From Diphasiastrum complanatum (taxonomy: Eukaryota; Streptophyta; Lycopodiopsida; Lycopodiales; Lycopodiaceae), in the NCBI GenBank assembly GCA_029204225.1, contig MU831846.1, forward strand, positions 36,721-100,720: a stretch of DNA of 64,000 nt, given 5' to 3'. The notes beneath the pieces are model-generated. The model saw only the letters and a program-made list of their open reading frames with translations. It was not told the DNA's origin and did not search any database. Below, piece after piece: positions 1 to 11,458 of this stretch (positions are counted from its first letter, which is position 1; every line of letters starts with the position of its first letter). The position numbers and the translations under genes were made by a program.

Positions 1-2553
1 CCCATGGAACTGAGAAATAGCTTCATGCATTGACTTTGCATCAGCAAATGTTACAAACCCAAATCCTCGTGATCGACCAGTGTCTCTATCCAAAATGACC
101 TGTTTCATTTAAAGGAGTCTTAGTAAGCTGGAGGCACTCTAACCAGTAACTACAAGGTAATAATGATTCAATGTTACATTTGGAAAAAAAATATCAGATA
201 CTGCACGGCTCCACCATCCCAAAGGAGCTTTTCCACTGTTGGATGGTTTCTCTGGAATTTTTTTTTTTTTAAACAAGTGCCCCACACTTCACACACACAA
301 GAGCTAGCTCTAGTCAAATTATAATTTTACTAAACTAAGTACAATAATCTGGCATAGCAGAAAACCACAAAAGATAGAGCCTCCAATGAGACAAGAACAA
401 TGGTAAAATCCAAGGCTGACTGCTATTTACCGAAAAGAAAATGGTACAATGATGATTGCCATTCACCAAGTTCAAGAGGAAGTCAAGGATAGAAAAATAA
501 CTTATGTGCTGCATCCAACGCCAAGAATAAATAGTTTTTGCTTTTGCCTTCCTAGAACAGCCCTTAGGACATGCATCTTAGTCTAGGATTTCTTCCATGG
601 ATGCCACATATCTTCCTACGCTCCAAAACGAATGCAACAGAAGAGGGCTAAAGTTAAAACTACCATGTTCACAAACAAGTAGAGCTGTGGGTTTGTTACA
701 AAGACACAAAAATTCTTCTGTATGTCACAACTGTCCCAAATGAGATTGCCATCACACAGCAGATTACTAGACAATAAATGTAAAGATATTCAGCACATCT
801 GATATGGAAATAGCAACTATACAAACTTCCAGAATCTGGGTAGCCTTCCTTATGTGTTAGCTTCTTCTACATGATTTCTCTGTCACAGAGGAGGTTGCAA
901 GATATTGGTGCATAGACATGATCACCCATCCACTTAAGGAATTTCTCTGCATACTACAGGTATATAATCTTTGAGTGGACCGTATACCAGCTAACAAAGT
1001 CAAACTATCATTGTTAAAAGAAAACCTCGTTACTTGGCCTACAAGAAACCTAGAAAACTAAGAAAAAAATAGAAGAACTCCAGCAATGCCCTTGCTGGAT
1101 TCAAAGGTTGAACTAAAACAAGCTAAGGGTGTTTTCAACATAGTTGAAGGGATGTCTATTTGTCAAAAAAAAAATGCAACTTTCATTGGGGAGAAAAAAA
1201 TAGGAAGGTCCTTACCCCATTCCACATAGACAAGTGAGATTCCCCATGTGGCAGATGACTTGGCTTCTCCACATGCCCTGCAGCTCCTATTTTCAGGAGC
1301 CGTTCATATTTGAATTTTTTAGGTGGCCCAACATCCATGTGCTTCATATAGGATAAAAAAGAGAGAGAGAGAGAGAGAGAGAGCAAAGGTCTCCCAAACA
1401 AGTTTGCGTCTGAAATGGGGGGTGATGAAGGGGGATGGAGGGGCTGATGGAGGAAGGTAAGTGTGATAGCATCAGTATTAATTTCACAAGAATAAACAAA
1501 CAAGCAATTGGAATGAATATTAGGTCAAGATTATGGGTACTTCTATCAAACCATCTACTTTGTGGCTTATAAGTACGGCAACTTGTATGGGCTAAAAAAG
1601 TACTGAAGTATGGCGGCAACATTGACAGTAACCGTTTCCTACTAGCTATACAATAAAAATTTACAACATCATTTTAGTAGATAAGAATTAAACCATAACA
1701 AACAGCCAACGGTATATGCTCAAACTAAATGGCCTTGGGGTGACCTTGCAACATCAAATAAATGCATGTCAACCCTATGATAATACCAAAACAACACTGC
1801 CACCGTACTTCCACACATGCTCTATAACCGTGCTCTAACAGTTCAGTGTATAGAATCTTCACCTAATAGTATTTAAGATACTTGTATGCCACAGAGTATA
1901 CGGCTGGGTGAAAATACATATGATCTTCACCTGATAGTATTGCACTTCTTATTTTAAGCAAATTAGCTAGCTTTAGTTGAAAATGTGAACATATAACTGT
2001 CATTGTGGTTATTTGCCGGCTCAATTCTAGTTTTCCAGAGGCTACGTACAAGCATTTGTTAACAGCTATGCAGCACTCTGTACCTTGCTCCTGCGTGGAT
2101 TTAACGCTACACGTATTTTGCAACTATAATTCATTGTTAGCCCTAAGATATTACCCAAACATATCGAGAAAGTTGAGCAACTTTTCAACTTTAACAAGTC
2201 AACCTGCAAAGTCTTGGATTATCGCTCCATAAGCATGTAATATATCTGCCAAACACGATTAAGAAGAAAAAGCAAGAAATAAACTTTGCATTCAAGATAA
2301 ATAGCGAGTGAATCGGAATAATATGCTGGAATCGCATAGCCATCGGTACAAAAAGGGGCTGCAGCATGCTGGATGTGCAACCTAAGAACATCTATAGGTA
2401 GAAAAGGTGTCAAAACAAGACGTATTAGGGAGTATTCGGAACCTGAGCCTTTAAAACCCTAGCATAGGGACGGAAAACTTCCTCCAGTTCTCGATCTGAC
2501 ATGCTAAACGAAATCCCGCCTACAAAGCAGCAATACTCTTCCCCAGAAGACAT
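1..2553 (-). CDS. RRM RNA-binding protein, RZ-1/glycine-rich type (5' part, two exons)
   Basis: Two exons join in frame: exon 1 at 2553-2443 (37 codons from ATG) and exon 2 at 99-1 (33 codons), continuing off the left edge. Exon 1 carries the RNP2-like CFVGGISF strand and exon 2 the RNP1 motif RGFGFVTF preceded by ILDRDTGRS, so together they cover most of one RRM. The donor is CAG|GTTCCG at 2442-2441 and the acceptor ACAG at 101-100, phase 0, just before the RNP1 half. By family knowledge this order and spacing match plant RZ-1/GRP proteins, which bind RNA in the nucleus or organelles. A zinc knuckle or glycine-rich tail would separate RZ-1 from GRP, but that part is outside the window. Both exons are too short to show as long ORFs. 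Confidence is high for the RRM and moderate for the subfamily. Confidence 0.88.
100..2442 (-). other. Intron of the RRM gene (2.34 kb)
   Basis: The intron lies between the two RRM exons with GT and AG ends on the minus strand. No coding domain is visible inside. It contains a (GA)n microsatellite at 1361-1383. Around 974-1125 a stretch resembles the ~185 bp unit repeated at 11459-11990: both contain a 'taccagctaac' block and later a 'gaactaaaac-agctaa' block. This points to old repeat insertions in the intron. Confidence 0.75.
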
Positions 2554-2950
2554 CTTCTTTCTCACGCTATACCTGCACAACATCAGACCCTTTCAGATAA
2601 GCAGGCACTCTTCTCCTGCACTTTTAACATAATAATATATTTTCTTCAGTGGATGTCCATGTGCAAATGCTCACAGAAACCCCCATACAACAAAACTGCA
2701 GCATCATTTGAGAAAAAAAGAGAGAAAAACAGACGAGAGGGCAGGGCAGAAGCAGATTTACGACGAAAAGGAGAGAAAAATGGATCGAACGAACTAAAAC
2801 CACGAAAACCCCAAAACAAAGGAGGAGAGAGAAGACAAAGGTATTCGAACATCAGCAGATATGGAGGAGTTTAACCCGCCCGCTTGGATGTCACCCACGT
2901 GTCAAAACTGGATTCGTTTATCATTTGGCTTACGTGGCATAATCTGAACG
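2554..2950 (-). promoter_or_regulatory. 5' UTR and promoter with ACGT-core (G-box/ABRE-like) sites
   Basis: Upstream of the RRM gene ATG (2553). On the minus strand, 2903-2895 reads GACACGTGG, a G-box/ABRE-type element, and 2938-2931 reads GCCACGTA, a second ACGT-core site about 35 bp further upstream. Paired ACGT cores are known bZIP/bHLH (ABA or light response) sites in plants. I did not identify the TATA box or transcription start. Confidence 0.4.
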
Positions 2951-3590
2951 TTTCTTGAACCATCCAATGGTCGTGGGCTTTTCAAAGAAGTGGATGTGGA
3001 GGTGGACGTGGTGGGGAGCTGGGGACGGACGGGGAAGTTGGATAGTCCTTTATTGAGGCTAAAAAGAGGGTCTTGGCCAACCAAGTTTCAGTTTTTTAGG
3101 GGAGAATATATCATGGCTTTCAGAGATTCTTTAGCTTTGAGAGGCCTATGCCAAGGGCAAGCGCATGGGACCTCGGGCATGTCCAAACGAGTGAAGGGCT
3201 GTAACCTTGAGAGGTCTCTGCCAAGGGCAATCAAAGTGTCATTTGAAAGGAAAACTAAGAAATTACACGGTGAAAGGCAAACTTGAAAAGTTGAATTAGT
3301 GCAATGTTGAGATTTTAACTATTGTCTTCCAAATACACTGAGATTACTTTTGAATTCGCTTACATTTTTTGATGGAAAGGTAACCTTGAAACATAAAACT
3401 CACATTGTTATTGGTACATGACAACTTTACAAATACAATAGTGACCATTAATCTCCACTAATTGACCCACATCTTTCTCGAGCCCTTTAGCTACGCTTTT
3501 TTGTGTGTGAGCAATCATGTGGATTCTTGTCTTGAAGTGCTTGTAGAAGTGTCGTGGTGATTGCGTCAATCAATAATGTTGTTGTCAACT
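2951..3590. other. Intergenic; no gene seen
   Basis: The open frame at 2990-3286 has no recognisable domain. It contains a local duplication: two copies of a GAGAGG...GCCAAGGGCAA block about 65 bp apart (around 3140 and 3208). I see no gene here. The right end looks like the tail of a degraded LTR leading into the primer-binding-like site at 3591. Confidence 0.4.
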
Positions 3591-3602
3591 TGGAATCAGA
3601 GC
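3591..3602 (+). other. Relic primer-binding site (initiator-Met tRNA type)
   Basis: TGGAATCAGAGC differs by one base from the standard plant copia PBS TGGTATCAGAGC and follows an LTR-like end, ...GTTGTCAACT. It marks the 5' end of a decayed plus-strand LTR element whose body is not recognisable after about 3790. Confidence 0.4.
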
Positions 3603-3790
3603 AAGGTCATTGCGATTTGATTGATCATTGCCCTAGGACAAGGATTCGAAATCAATAGAACAAATTTAATGTGATGTGTTTCAATCTCTAAGCTCAACAA
3701 ACAAATACTAAATTGTTTCGCATATACATCATAAATAGTCTATATAGAGATTTTAGGCCCAATGCAATTTATTACAATGGGCATAACTAC

Positions 3791-4270
3791 ACAAAATCTT
3801 TTGAAATGGGAAATGGCGAAGACCAGTTTTATAGAAGTTTTTATGATTTTTTGAAAATTCACATTAATTTTGGATCTTAATTTTTTTAATAATTATTTCT
3901 AAAATGTTGCATTTTGCAAATGTTTTAAGTTTGAGCTGAGTATTCTAAAAAAAGTGGACTAAAATCATTAAAAAAAGAATTTACAAAAAATGAAATTCAT
4001 GGAATTTGATGCAATGAATAATAATTGCTTAAATGTGTAAATTAAAAAAATATTTGATTAAAAAAATTTCAAAAACATACACGCTACAAGATTTTAATAT
4101 TTGTTTGAAAACTTGTTTTTAATTATATATTAAAATTTTAACATTTGTAAACAATATTAGAAAATGTAAAAGTTAAAGAAAACTCTAAACTCAGGTATTG
4201 TTCAATATCAATCAATTTATTTTGAAAGAAATAATATTTTCAGTTCACAATTTAGATAAATCTCATTTCT
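3791..4270. repeat. AT-rich dispersed repeat, copy 1
   Basis: Begins 'acacaaaatcttttgaaa' and continues with '-gaaatggcgaaga-'. The same start and a similar AT-rich continuation occur at 19816-20400, inside a copia relic. It is non-coding. In the second copy the match begins abruptly within copia coding sequence, which suggests a transposon end, but I did not find the other terminus. Confidence 0.5.
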
Positions 4271-4433
4271 GAAATGGTCAATACTAGAAATACAAGTCAT
4301 TTTATTAGTGTTATTTGGATTACAATTAGACGTTTTTCACTAAGTCATTTGGATTGACTAAAGTGGGATCTTGAACATTTGCTAAGAGGACAATTGGAGC
4401 CTCTTGAGTAACAACCTCTCTGATGATGTTGTA

Positions 4434-5490
4434 TGTGATACCCTAGTAAAGTCATAAAGATGAACAAAACAATATATTCGACTTTACCTAATCGTATTCA
4501 AAGACATAAGAAGACTAAGGAACCACTATATGAAGAAATATATGTCGAAGGCCTTACGTCAAAGACTATATGAAGAAATATATTTTAACAGAAGAACATA
4601 ATAAGCGACACTATCTTAATAAATGGATAAGACTAAATTTCAAATATTCTATAATCCAATTGGAGCATTCGCGACTCTTTCTATGATTGCGACTATACAT
4701 GTGTAATCATGTAGTTAGTCCATAATGACATGGTAGAGTACCTACTCAATAATCTATACACATGTCAACATTTCATTAGTTTAGATTGGATAAGCTTCTA
4801 TCATACAGAATGGCGTGCCCTCTTGTTTGAAGGGTGTGTAGACTCAACATGTTCCTATATGTACATGTTCCTATAATGTATCATCGGAAGTTTGCGCCTT
4901 ACTCTATTCTATCATTGAGAGTGTATGTAACCCTGAGTTCTTAGTGTTCTGTCATACATAGTAGATGAATTGAGTTGATTGTGCTCTTGATCCTTTGTTT
5001 AGGTCTTCCTGTCGTACCAGATTCAAATGCTAATAAACTAAACATTGCTCGTTGTTTAAGAATGAACATAAACGCATTGTCATGAGTGTAATTTTTTATA
5101 GTCATATGATCTATTGTAAAATATCAGATGGATAGACCTCGCATGATAAGAATCTAAGTCAGTCTGTCGGTTATATAGGATGTGATATAGTTTCGAGTCT
5201 TTAACTCAACAATAAGTCGTAGTACCTATTTGGAAGTGAGATCTGATTTTGTCGTTGAACTCCATCTAGAATGTCGATGTTCTTGTTCATTGACACCTAC
5301 AATTGACAGTTCGAGCAATGCTTCGATAAATTCATAGATCTAAATGTGGGAACTAATTGTTTTGAATTAGTAGAACAGACCTTTGTCAAAATCTTGGTCG
5401 ATTAACTTCGATAAGAAAATATTAGGTTGTCGATGGATTCGAACTGTTAGATTTATGTCGTGTTTGTGGAGTCTGATAATTTCATTAAGA
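4434..5490 (+). repeat. Direct repeat (probable 5' LTR)
   Basis: Left copy of the 1.05 kb repeat; begins TGTGATACCC and shares sequence with 5792-6832 up to 'ttcattaaga'. Confidence 0.55.
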
Positions 5491-5791
5491 GTCATGTTGA
5501 AAAATCGAGTGATTGAGCAGTACCCTGAAGCCCAAGGACTCAACAGAGCTCGACAAATAGAGCTCAACATATTATTATTTGCTAATTTGCAGAATGCACC
5601 AGAATAAAGACATCTCTTTGTATAAATGTTCGATTTTATAAAGAATACATTAAAGAAATATTTTTCTCTATTGTGCTTGAGATTTCTTTATGAAAGGGCT
5701 CATGTTTATGAATGAAAAAATATCTATGTTATTCAGATGATGTTCAAACCTCAATGTTTGCGAGGGTGCTTCACATTTGAGGAGGGGGACA

Positions 5792-6832
5792 TGTGATACC
5801 CTAGTAAAGTCATAAAGACGAATAAAGCAATATATTCGACTTTACCTGATCGAATTCAAATACATAAGAAGACTAAGGAACCGCTATATGAAGAATTATA
5901 TGTCAAAGGCCTTACGTCGAAGACTCTATGAAGAAATATACTTTAACGGAAGAACATATGAAGTGACACTATCCTAATAAATAGATAAGACTGAATGTCG
6001 AATATTCTATAATCCAGTCGGAGCATTCGCGACTCGTTCTACAATTGTGACTATACATGTGTAATCATGTAGTTAGTCCATAATGACCTAGCATAGTACC
6101 AACTCAGCAATTTATACACATGTCAACATTTCATTAGTTTAGATTGGATAAGCTTCTATAATACAGAACATCATGCCCTCTTTTTTAAAGGGTGTGTTGA
6201 ACTCAACATGTTCCTATATGTACATGTTTCTATAATGTATCATCGGGAGTTTGCGCCTTACTCTATTCTATCATTGAGAGTGTATGTAACTCTAAGTTCT
6301 CAGTGTTCTATCGTACACAGTACATGAATTGAGTTGATTGTGCTTTTGATCATTTGTTTAGTTCTTACTGCCATATCGAATTCAAATGCCAATGAACTAA
6401 ACATTGCTCATTGTCTAAGAATGAACATAAACGCATTGTCTGAAGTGTAATTTCTTGTTGTGAAATATCAGATGGATAGACCTAGCATGATAAGAATCTA
6501 AGTCAATTTATCAGTTACATAGGATGTGATAGAGTTTTGAGTCTTTAGCTCAACAATAAGTCCTAGTACCTATTTGGAAGTGAGATCCAATTTTACGTTG
6601 AACTCCATTTAGAATGTTGATGCTATCGTTCATTGACAACTACGATTGATAGTTTGAGCAGTGCTTTGAAAACTCACAGATATGAATGTGGAAACGAATT
6701 GTTTTAAATTAGTAGAACAGACCTCTGTCAGAATCCTGGTTGATTAACTTAGATAAGGAAATATCCGATTGTCGATGGATTTGAACTGTTAGATTTTTGT
6801 CGTGTCTATGGAGTCTGATAATTTCATTAAGA
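5792..6832 (+). repeat. Direct repeat (probable 3' LTR)
   Basis: Right copy, directly after the polypurine tract. Homology to the left copy stops at about 6832 without a canonical CA end. Confidence 0.55.
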
Positions 6833-7269
6833 ACTATTCAAAACCATAAAAAGTGTAATAATCTCCAATATTCATTCATTTATCATCTATGGGAACGATA
6901 ATCTTTTATACTACATTAAATTTGTGTAATTAAAGGGATCTCAACTATGACATTGTACTCTTGCTCTACAAATTTTGCTAGGTCTCCCTCATCACCTACA
7001 ATTCTATTGGTAGGTACAAAGTGGAAACAACACCATATTCTTTTGGTCCCACTTTACCTACCTTTTGAAATGTCATGAAAGCTTTTTCGTTTCATGTTCG
7101 TCTTCTCTCTTCTGATTCGCAAACTATTTTCTGTCTTTGAATTTTCTTTTCATGCGTAAGCTCTTAGAGGATCCCAGACACTTGACTACGCATCACAGAA
7201 CATATTTTATTCTAGCAATCAAGAGACACAGCACAAGGCCAAGAGATACACAAAATAGATTGACTATAT
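6833..7269. other. No gene seen
   Basis: AT-rich stretch between the direct-repeat element and the copia 3' LTR region. No coding signature, RNA gene or clear repeat was recognised. Confidence 0.4.
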
Positions 7270-7868
7270 TGCCAGTTTGGTTTTAGAGCCAGATCATCAG
7301 TGTCTCGCTCGTTGGCAGATTGACTCTCTACTCTTTTGTTGTGTTCTGCTCATTGGCAGACTTTCATGCACAACTATGGTATTTTGCTTTCTTACTCTAT
7401 TCGCTGCATCTCTCTCTGTTTCTTACAGATCTCTGCCAAACTCTCATCACTTTTCCTCTTCTTTTTTTTTTGTTATGATCCAGAGATGATCGTTTATACC
7501 TCCATTGTGTGGAGTTTACAAGATAGCTAAACGTAGAATCACAAGACTAGTTAATGCAAATCAGCTAGTTAGTTAGTCTCCGTCGTTGATATTCATTTCA
7601 GCTGGGCGTGAAGCCCGTTGAGCTGCCAACTAGCAGCATGAAAGATTTTTCTTCGTGTGTTTTCGTTCTTTTTGTTTCTTTTCATAGTTTTCGTTTTGCA
7701 TCCATTTTGCGGTTTGTGGTCTTGGGGGTGTGTTTACCATTTGCGATTGATTCACGAATAGTTCGTGCTTCGAGTCAAAGACACGTTGACTGTCGCGAAT
7801 TGTTCTCGTTCGACCTTCGTGTCTTGTTCATGCTGTGACAAAGTTGCAGGAGTTCAACATTTCTGACA
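7270..7868 (-). repeat. 3' LTR of copia element 1 (lower limit uncertain)
   Basis: On the minus strand a purine-rich tract ending GAGGGAG (from 7875) is followed at 7868 by TGTCAGAAATG, the usual PPT-to-LTR junction with TG start. The LTR contains several short TTCGCGA/TTCG-rich segments. I could not fix its CA end; 7270 is an estimate. Confidence 0.5.
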
Positions 7869-7995
7869 CTCCCTCTTGAACCTTGCAGCTTTGTTCGTTC
7901 AATCCAATTGCCTCTCTTTGCTTGGTAAAGAGTGGCTTGTCGAGCGGTTTTGTGAGGATATCTGCAATCATACTTTCTGATTTTATGAACTGGAC

Positions 7996-8355
7996 CTAGA
8001 GCTCTCCTTTCAAGATCAAATCTCGAATGTGATGGTACTTCAGATGAATGTGCTTCATCTTTGAATGGAAGACAGGATCCTGGGATAGATAGATGGCACT
8101 CTGGGAGTCCATCATCATCGTGCTTGGCCCCTCTTGTGGTATCTCGATTGCCTCCAACATCGTCTGCAGCCACACTACCTCATTCTCCACTTTCGAGGCT
8201 GCGACATACTCAGCTTCGCAAGAGGATTGAGTTACCAGGATTTGTTTTTTGCATATCCAGCTGATTGCAGTTCCGCACGCTATTGTACATCCTCCAGTAA
8301 TGGACTTGTTGTCATCCTTGCAGCTCGCCCAGCTCGCATCACTGTAGTGATGCAA
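7996..8355 (-). pseudogene. Copia RNase H domain
   Basis: The 119-residue frame shows the copia RNase H signature: SDASWASCKDDNKS, SSCEAEYVAA, then DSQSAIYLSQDPVFHSKMKH and the downstream HIRDLI. It follows the RT frame after a frameshift. Acidic residues typical of the active site (D in SDASW, E in CEAEY, D in DSQSA) are kept. The function in an active element is degradation of the RNA strand during cDNA synthesis. Confidence 0.9.
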
Positions 8356-8377
8356 CTCGAATCCTTTCTCTTCGTTT

Positions 8378-9390
8378 CTAGTTCTGTAGGTTAATCCAAT
8401 ATTCTGGGTACCCTTCAGTTACTGTAGGATTCGTTTGGCCATTTGCCAATGTGCTAGACCAAGATTGGAACAGAATTGGCTCAATGCATGAACAGAGAAG
8501 GCCAGATCCGGTCTGGTACAAATTGTCAAGTACATCAGACTCCCGATTAAGTTCTAGTAGGGTATACCTGCCATCTTCTGTTCTTCCTCTTCTGTTTCTG
8601 GACAATTCCTGTTTCGTGAGCTTGGCTCCAGCTATCATCGGTGTGGCTTTCTCTTTATAGTCCATCATGTGGTACTGTTTCGGCACTTTTCTGGCATATT
8701 CTGATTGACTGAAGTGCATTTCGCCATTTGTTCGATCTCTTTTGATCTCCAGCCCTAGGCATTTTATTGTTTCTCCAAAATCTGTGATTTCGTAGCTTTC
8801 AGAAATCTGACTCTTCGTGTCTTTGATCAGCATCAAGGAGTTTCCTATCATCAGCGAATCATCCACGAAAATGGTCAGTATCACAAAATCCTTTCCTACT
8901 CTTTTTATGTAGACATAACAGTCTGGTTGAGTAGGGTTGAAGTCTAGAGACTTCAAAAGACCATCAAGCTTTTTGTACCAGGCCCGTAATGTCTGTTTTA
9001 GACTGTAGATGCATCTCTGCAATCGACAGACATATTGTTTGTTGTCAGGGTCTTCATAGCCTTCAGGTGGCTTCATGAAGATTTTCTCGTCTAGATCTCC
9101 GTGGAGAAAGGTTGTTTTCACGTCAATTTGGTGAATTTCCAGATTGTACTGTGTGACGTATGCAAGGAGTAGCCTTATGCTTGTCATCTTCACCATGGGC
9201 AAATATGTGGCTTTTTCTTGTACAGCCACTTGCAGTCGACTACTTTTCTGTTTTCTGGTAGTGGCTCTAATGTTCATGCCTCATTTTGCCTCATCAACTC
9301 GATCTCCTCTGACATTGCCTGCTTCTAGAATTCTCCCTCTGGACTCTGGATGGCTTCTTGGTATGTTGTTGGCTCTTCTATGAAGCTGCA
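8378..9390 (-). pseudogene. Copia reverse transcriptase
   Basis: The main frame (9277-8378) shows QIDVKTTFLHGDL, SLKQTLRAWYKKLD and FVDDSLMIG, the FVDD variant of the YVDD catalytic box, then CLGLEIKRDRTNG. The N-terminal part, up to about 9390, is in other frames with stops (TTYQEAIQSP, CKWLYKK). The C-terminal end of the open frame, after about residue 240, is a frameshifted read of the RT/RNase H connection. Confidence 0.9.
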
Positions 9391-9549
9391 ATACTCGAAC
9401 TGTGTGTCTTTGCTCTCTTGAAGATTGCCAGAATAGCGGTTCGGAGGTCTTCTTTGTCTAGTTGACCTTCAAGGTTCGTTTCGTCGCTGGTCAAATTTTT
9501 CTTGTTCGTGGGGTCGATCCTCTGCTTCATGCTGCTCTGGAATCTGGAG

Positions 9550-10426
9550 CTATGCATTCTGATTTGATGTATGTCCTCGATCTCTCTCTTGAATAGGCAG
9601 TAGTGTGAAGATCTCATGGCCTATTTTGTCTCTCAGTTCAAGGAATGTGGACTCGTTGAACTTTACATCTCTGCTCGAAACAACCATCTTCGTGGTTGGA
9701 TCGTAGAGTCTGTACACATGTGTTCCATTCAAGTAGCCGACCATGATTGCTTGTTCGGATTTGTTATCGAGCTTGTTTCTCTTTTCCTTTGGAATGTGCT
9801 TGTATGCTGCACATCCAAACACTCGTACGTATGATAGATCAGGCTTTCTACCTGTCCACATTTCATATGGTGTTTTGTTCTCTAGCGCTGTCGTTGTAGA
9901 TCTGCTCTGCAGGTGTACAGCTGCAGCTATTGCCTTGGCCCAGAATTGACCTGGCAATTGAGCATGTGCCATCATGCATCTGGCTCCTTCGACTAGCATT
10001 TTGTTTTTTCTTTCTACCACACCGTTGTATTTTGGTGTGTATGCAGGAGTGAACTGGTGTTCGATCCCCTGTTCTTCATAGAATCGTGAGAATTTTGTGC
10101 TTTTGTATTCACCTCCATTGTCAGATCTATACTTCGGATTTCTTCTTCAAGAAGTAGATCATGGTCATTCGGCTATAATCATCTATGAACATTAGAAAAT
10201 ATCTCGAACTTGAGAGCGAATCTGTTTTCATCGGTCCACACACATCAGAGTGGACGAGCTCAAGAACTTCTTTGGCTCTTCTTCCCTCGTGTGTAAATGG
10301 ATTTTGATGTTGCTTGCCTTTTTGACAAGCTTCACAGAACTCAGCCTTTGGCCTTGAAATCTTGAGACCTGTGACAATGTCCTTTCTACTCATGTCATAC
10401 AGGCTCCGCATATTCAGATGATACAT
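9550..10426 (-). pseudogene. Copia integrase
   Basis: 10426-10127 carries the zinc-binding end (CEACQKGKQH) and the start of the catalytic core (LVHSDVCGPM, FIDDYSRM). 10020-9550 carries the rest (AHAQLPGQFWAKA, MWTGRKPDLSYVRVFGC) and the C-terminal VSSRDVKFNE region. The segment between them (about 10126-10021) is in another frame, so the domain is broken. By family knowledge this enzyme joins the cDNA ends to target DNA. Confidence 0.88.
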
Positions 10427-10435
10427 TCTTCTATG

Positions 10436-11032
10436 CTAGAGCTGATTTTTGTTTTCTGAAGCATTTAATATGCTTTCAGAGTTGTTGATTATTTTGGCCT
10501 GGTAGAGATTTCCTTCTCTGCATCCGACCGTCAACAACTTGTTTGTCGTCTTCTCGATCATACGGCAAGTGTCGTCGTAAAAAAAAACTCGAATGCCTAG
10601 ATCTGCCATCTTGGAGACAGATAGCAGAGCCTTTCTGAGTGAGGGCACATAGAGTGCTGCTAGCAGCTCTGCTTGGCCTGACAGTGTTCATAGTTGTAGA
10701 GAGCCGATGCCTTTGACATCGTGTCTGCTTCCATCGCCTAGAATCATTGTTCTGTTGTTTGCGAGTTCGTGAAAGTTGATCAAGATCTTCTTGTTGCAGG
10801 TTATGTGAGATGTTGCTCCTGAATCGATGACTACATCGTAGTCGTGTTCAGAGTAGCTTGTCAAAGCTTCATCGAGTACTGTGAAAGCCTCGTCACCTCT
10901 TTCAGCATCCTTTGATGACTCTGCAACGTTTGTCTTTTCAGCTTTGTTTTTCCTTTTTGGGTTGAATCTGCAGTTGTATGCAGAATGCTCTTTCTTCTTG
11001 CCATGCAAGGTATTGCTAGAATGAAACAACAT
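10436..11032 (-). pseudogene. Copia protease and GAG-pre-integrase
   Basis: 11032-10688 contains the aspartic-protease motif VIDSGATSHI and a degraded zinc-knuckle region before it. 10648-10436 contains SLRKALLSVSKMADLGIRV and GNLYQAKI of the GAG-pre-integrase segment. A frameshift separates them near 10690. The catalytic D-S-G is intact. Confidence 0.85.
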
Positions 11033-11435
11033 TTGTTGGCCGTATGGCTTGGTTTGTGGCAGTGATCATAGGAAGAAGATTATTGATTCGAGGACTCGTC
11101 TTCTCGAATCTTGGTTTGTTTTTGTTCTTCTTCTTTCCTTTTGTGAAGAGAGCCTTCTCTTGATCACTGCTTCCCACTCTTTCGTCTCTCATCAATCTCT
11201 CATCAGCGACAAGACTGACTGCTTTGTCAAATTTCATATCTGGTAGACTCAGTATGAGCATTCTCAGCAACTGATAGGTAATTTTCTTTTTTTTTGACAT
11301 GCATATGTAGCTCCTTCTGCAGATTCTAGAAAAGTTTTCACTGTTGTTCTGCCATGATTGAAAAGCATGTTGTTGCACCATCCTTCGGTCATACATTGCA
11401 TCCATGAGCTCTTGGCTATATGGGTATTCATGCAT
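11016..11435 (-). pseudogene. Copia gag, C-terminal half
   Basis: The 139-residue frame shows the end of a UBN2-type gag: LLRMLILSLPD, then VSLVADERLMRDERVGSSD and a basic KGKKKNKNKPR tract. The first part looks frame-disturbed, and nothing of the gag N-terminus is found above 11440. Confidence 0.65.
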
Positions 11436-11458
11436 GTATAGGCAGAGTTGTTCCTAAA

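Larger units (their letters stand above)
4434..6832 (+). mobile_element. LTR-retrotransposon remnant: two ~1.05 kb direct repeats with a ~300 bp core
   Basis: Repeats at 4434-5490 and 5792-6832 are near-identical, offset by 1358 bp, and both start TGTGATACCC. The second is preceded by a polypurine tract, GAGGAGGGGGACA (5779-5791), as expected before a 3' LTR in plus orientation. Only about 300 bp separates them, with no gag or pol. No CA end or tRNA-primer site is clear after 5490, so the 3' limits are uncertain. It is either a strongly deleted or TRIM-like derivative of a gypsy-type element, or a tandem duplication that includes an LTR. Confidence 0.55.
7270..11440 (-). mobile_element. Ty1/copia element 1, decayed, 5' truncated
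   Basis: Read from high to low coordinates, the domains are in copia order: gag, protease, GAG-pre-integrase, integrase, reverse transcriptase, RNase H, polypurine tract, 3' LTR. Several frameshifts and stops break every domain, so it cannot make a full polyprotein. The gag N-terminus, primer-binding site and 5' LTR are missing; homology ends near 11440, next to a tandem-repeat block. The order integrase before RT is what defines copia rather than gypsy. Confidence 0.9.

Noticed and set aside
7775-8173. 132-aa minus-strand frame overlapping RNase H
   Set aside because: It is an alternative frame of the RNase H region; the copia motifs are all in the 7996-8355 frame.
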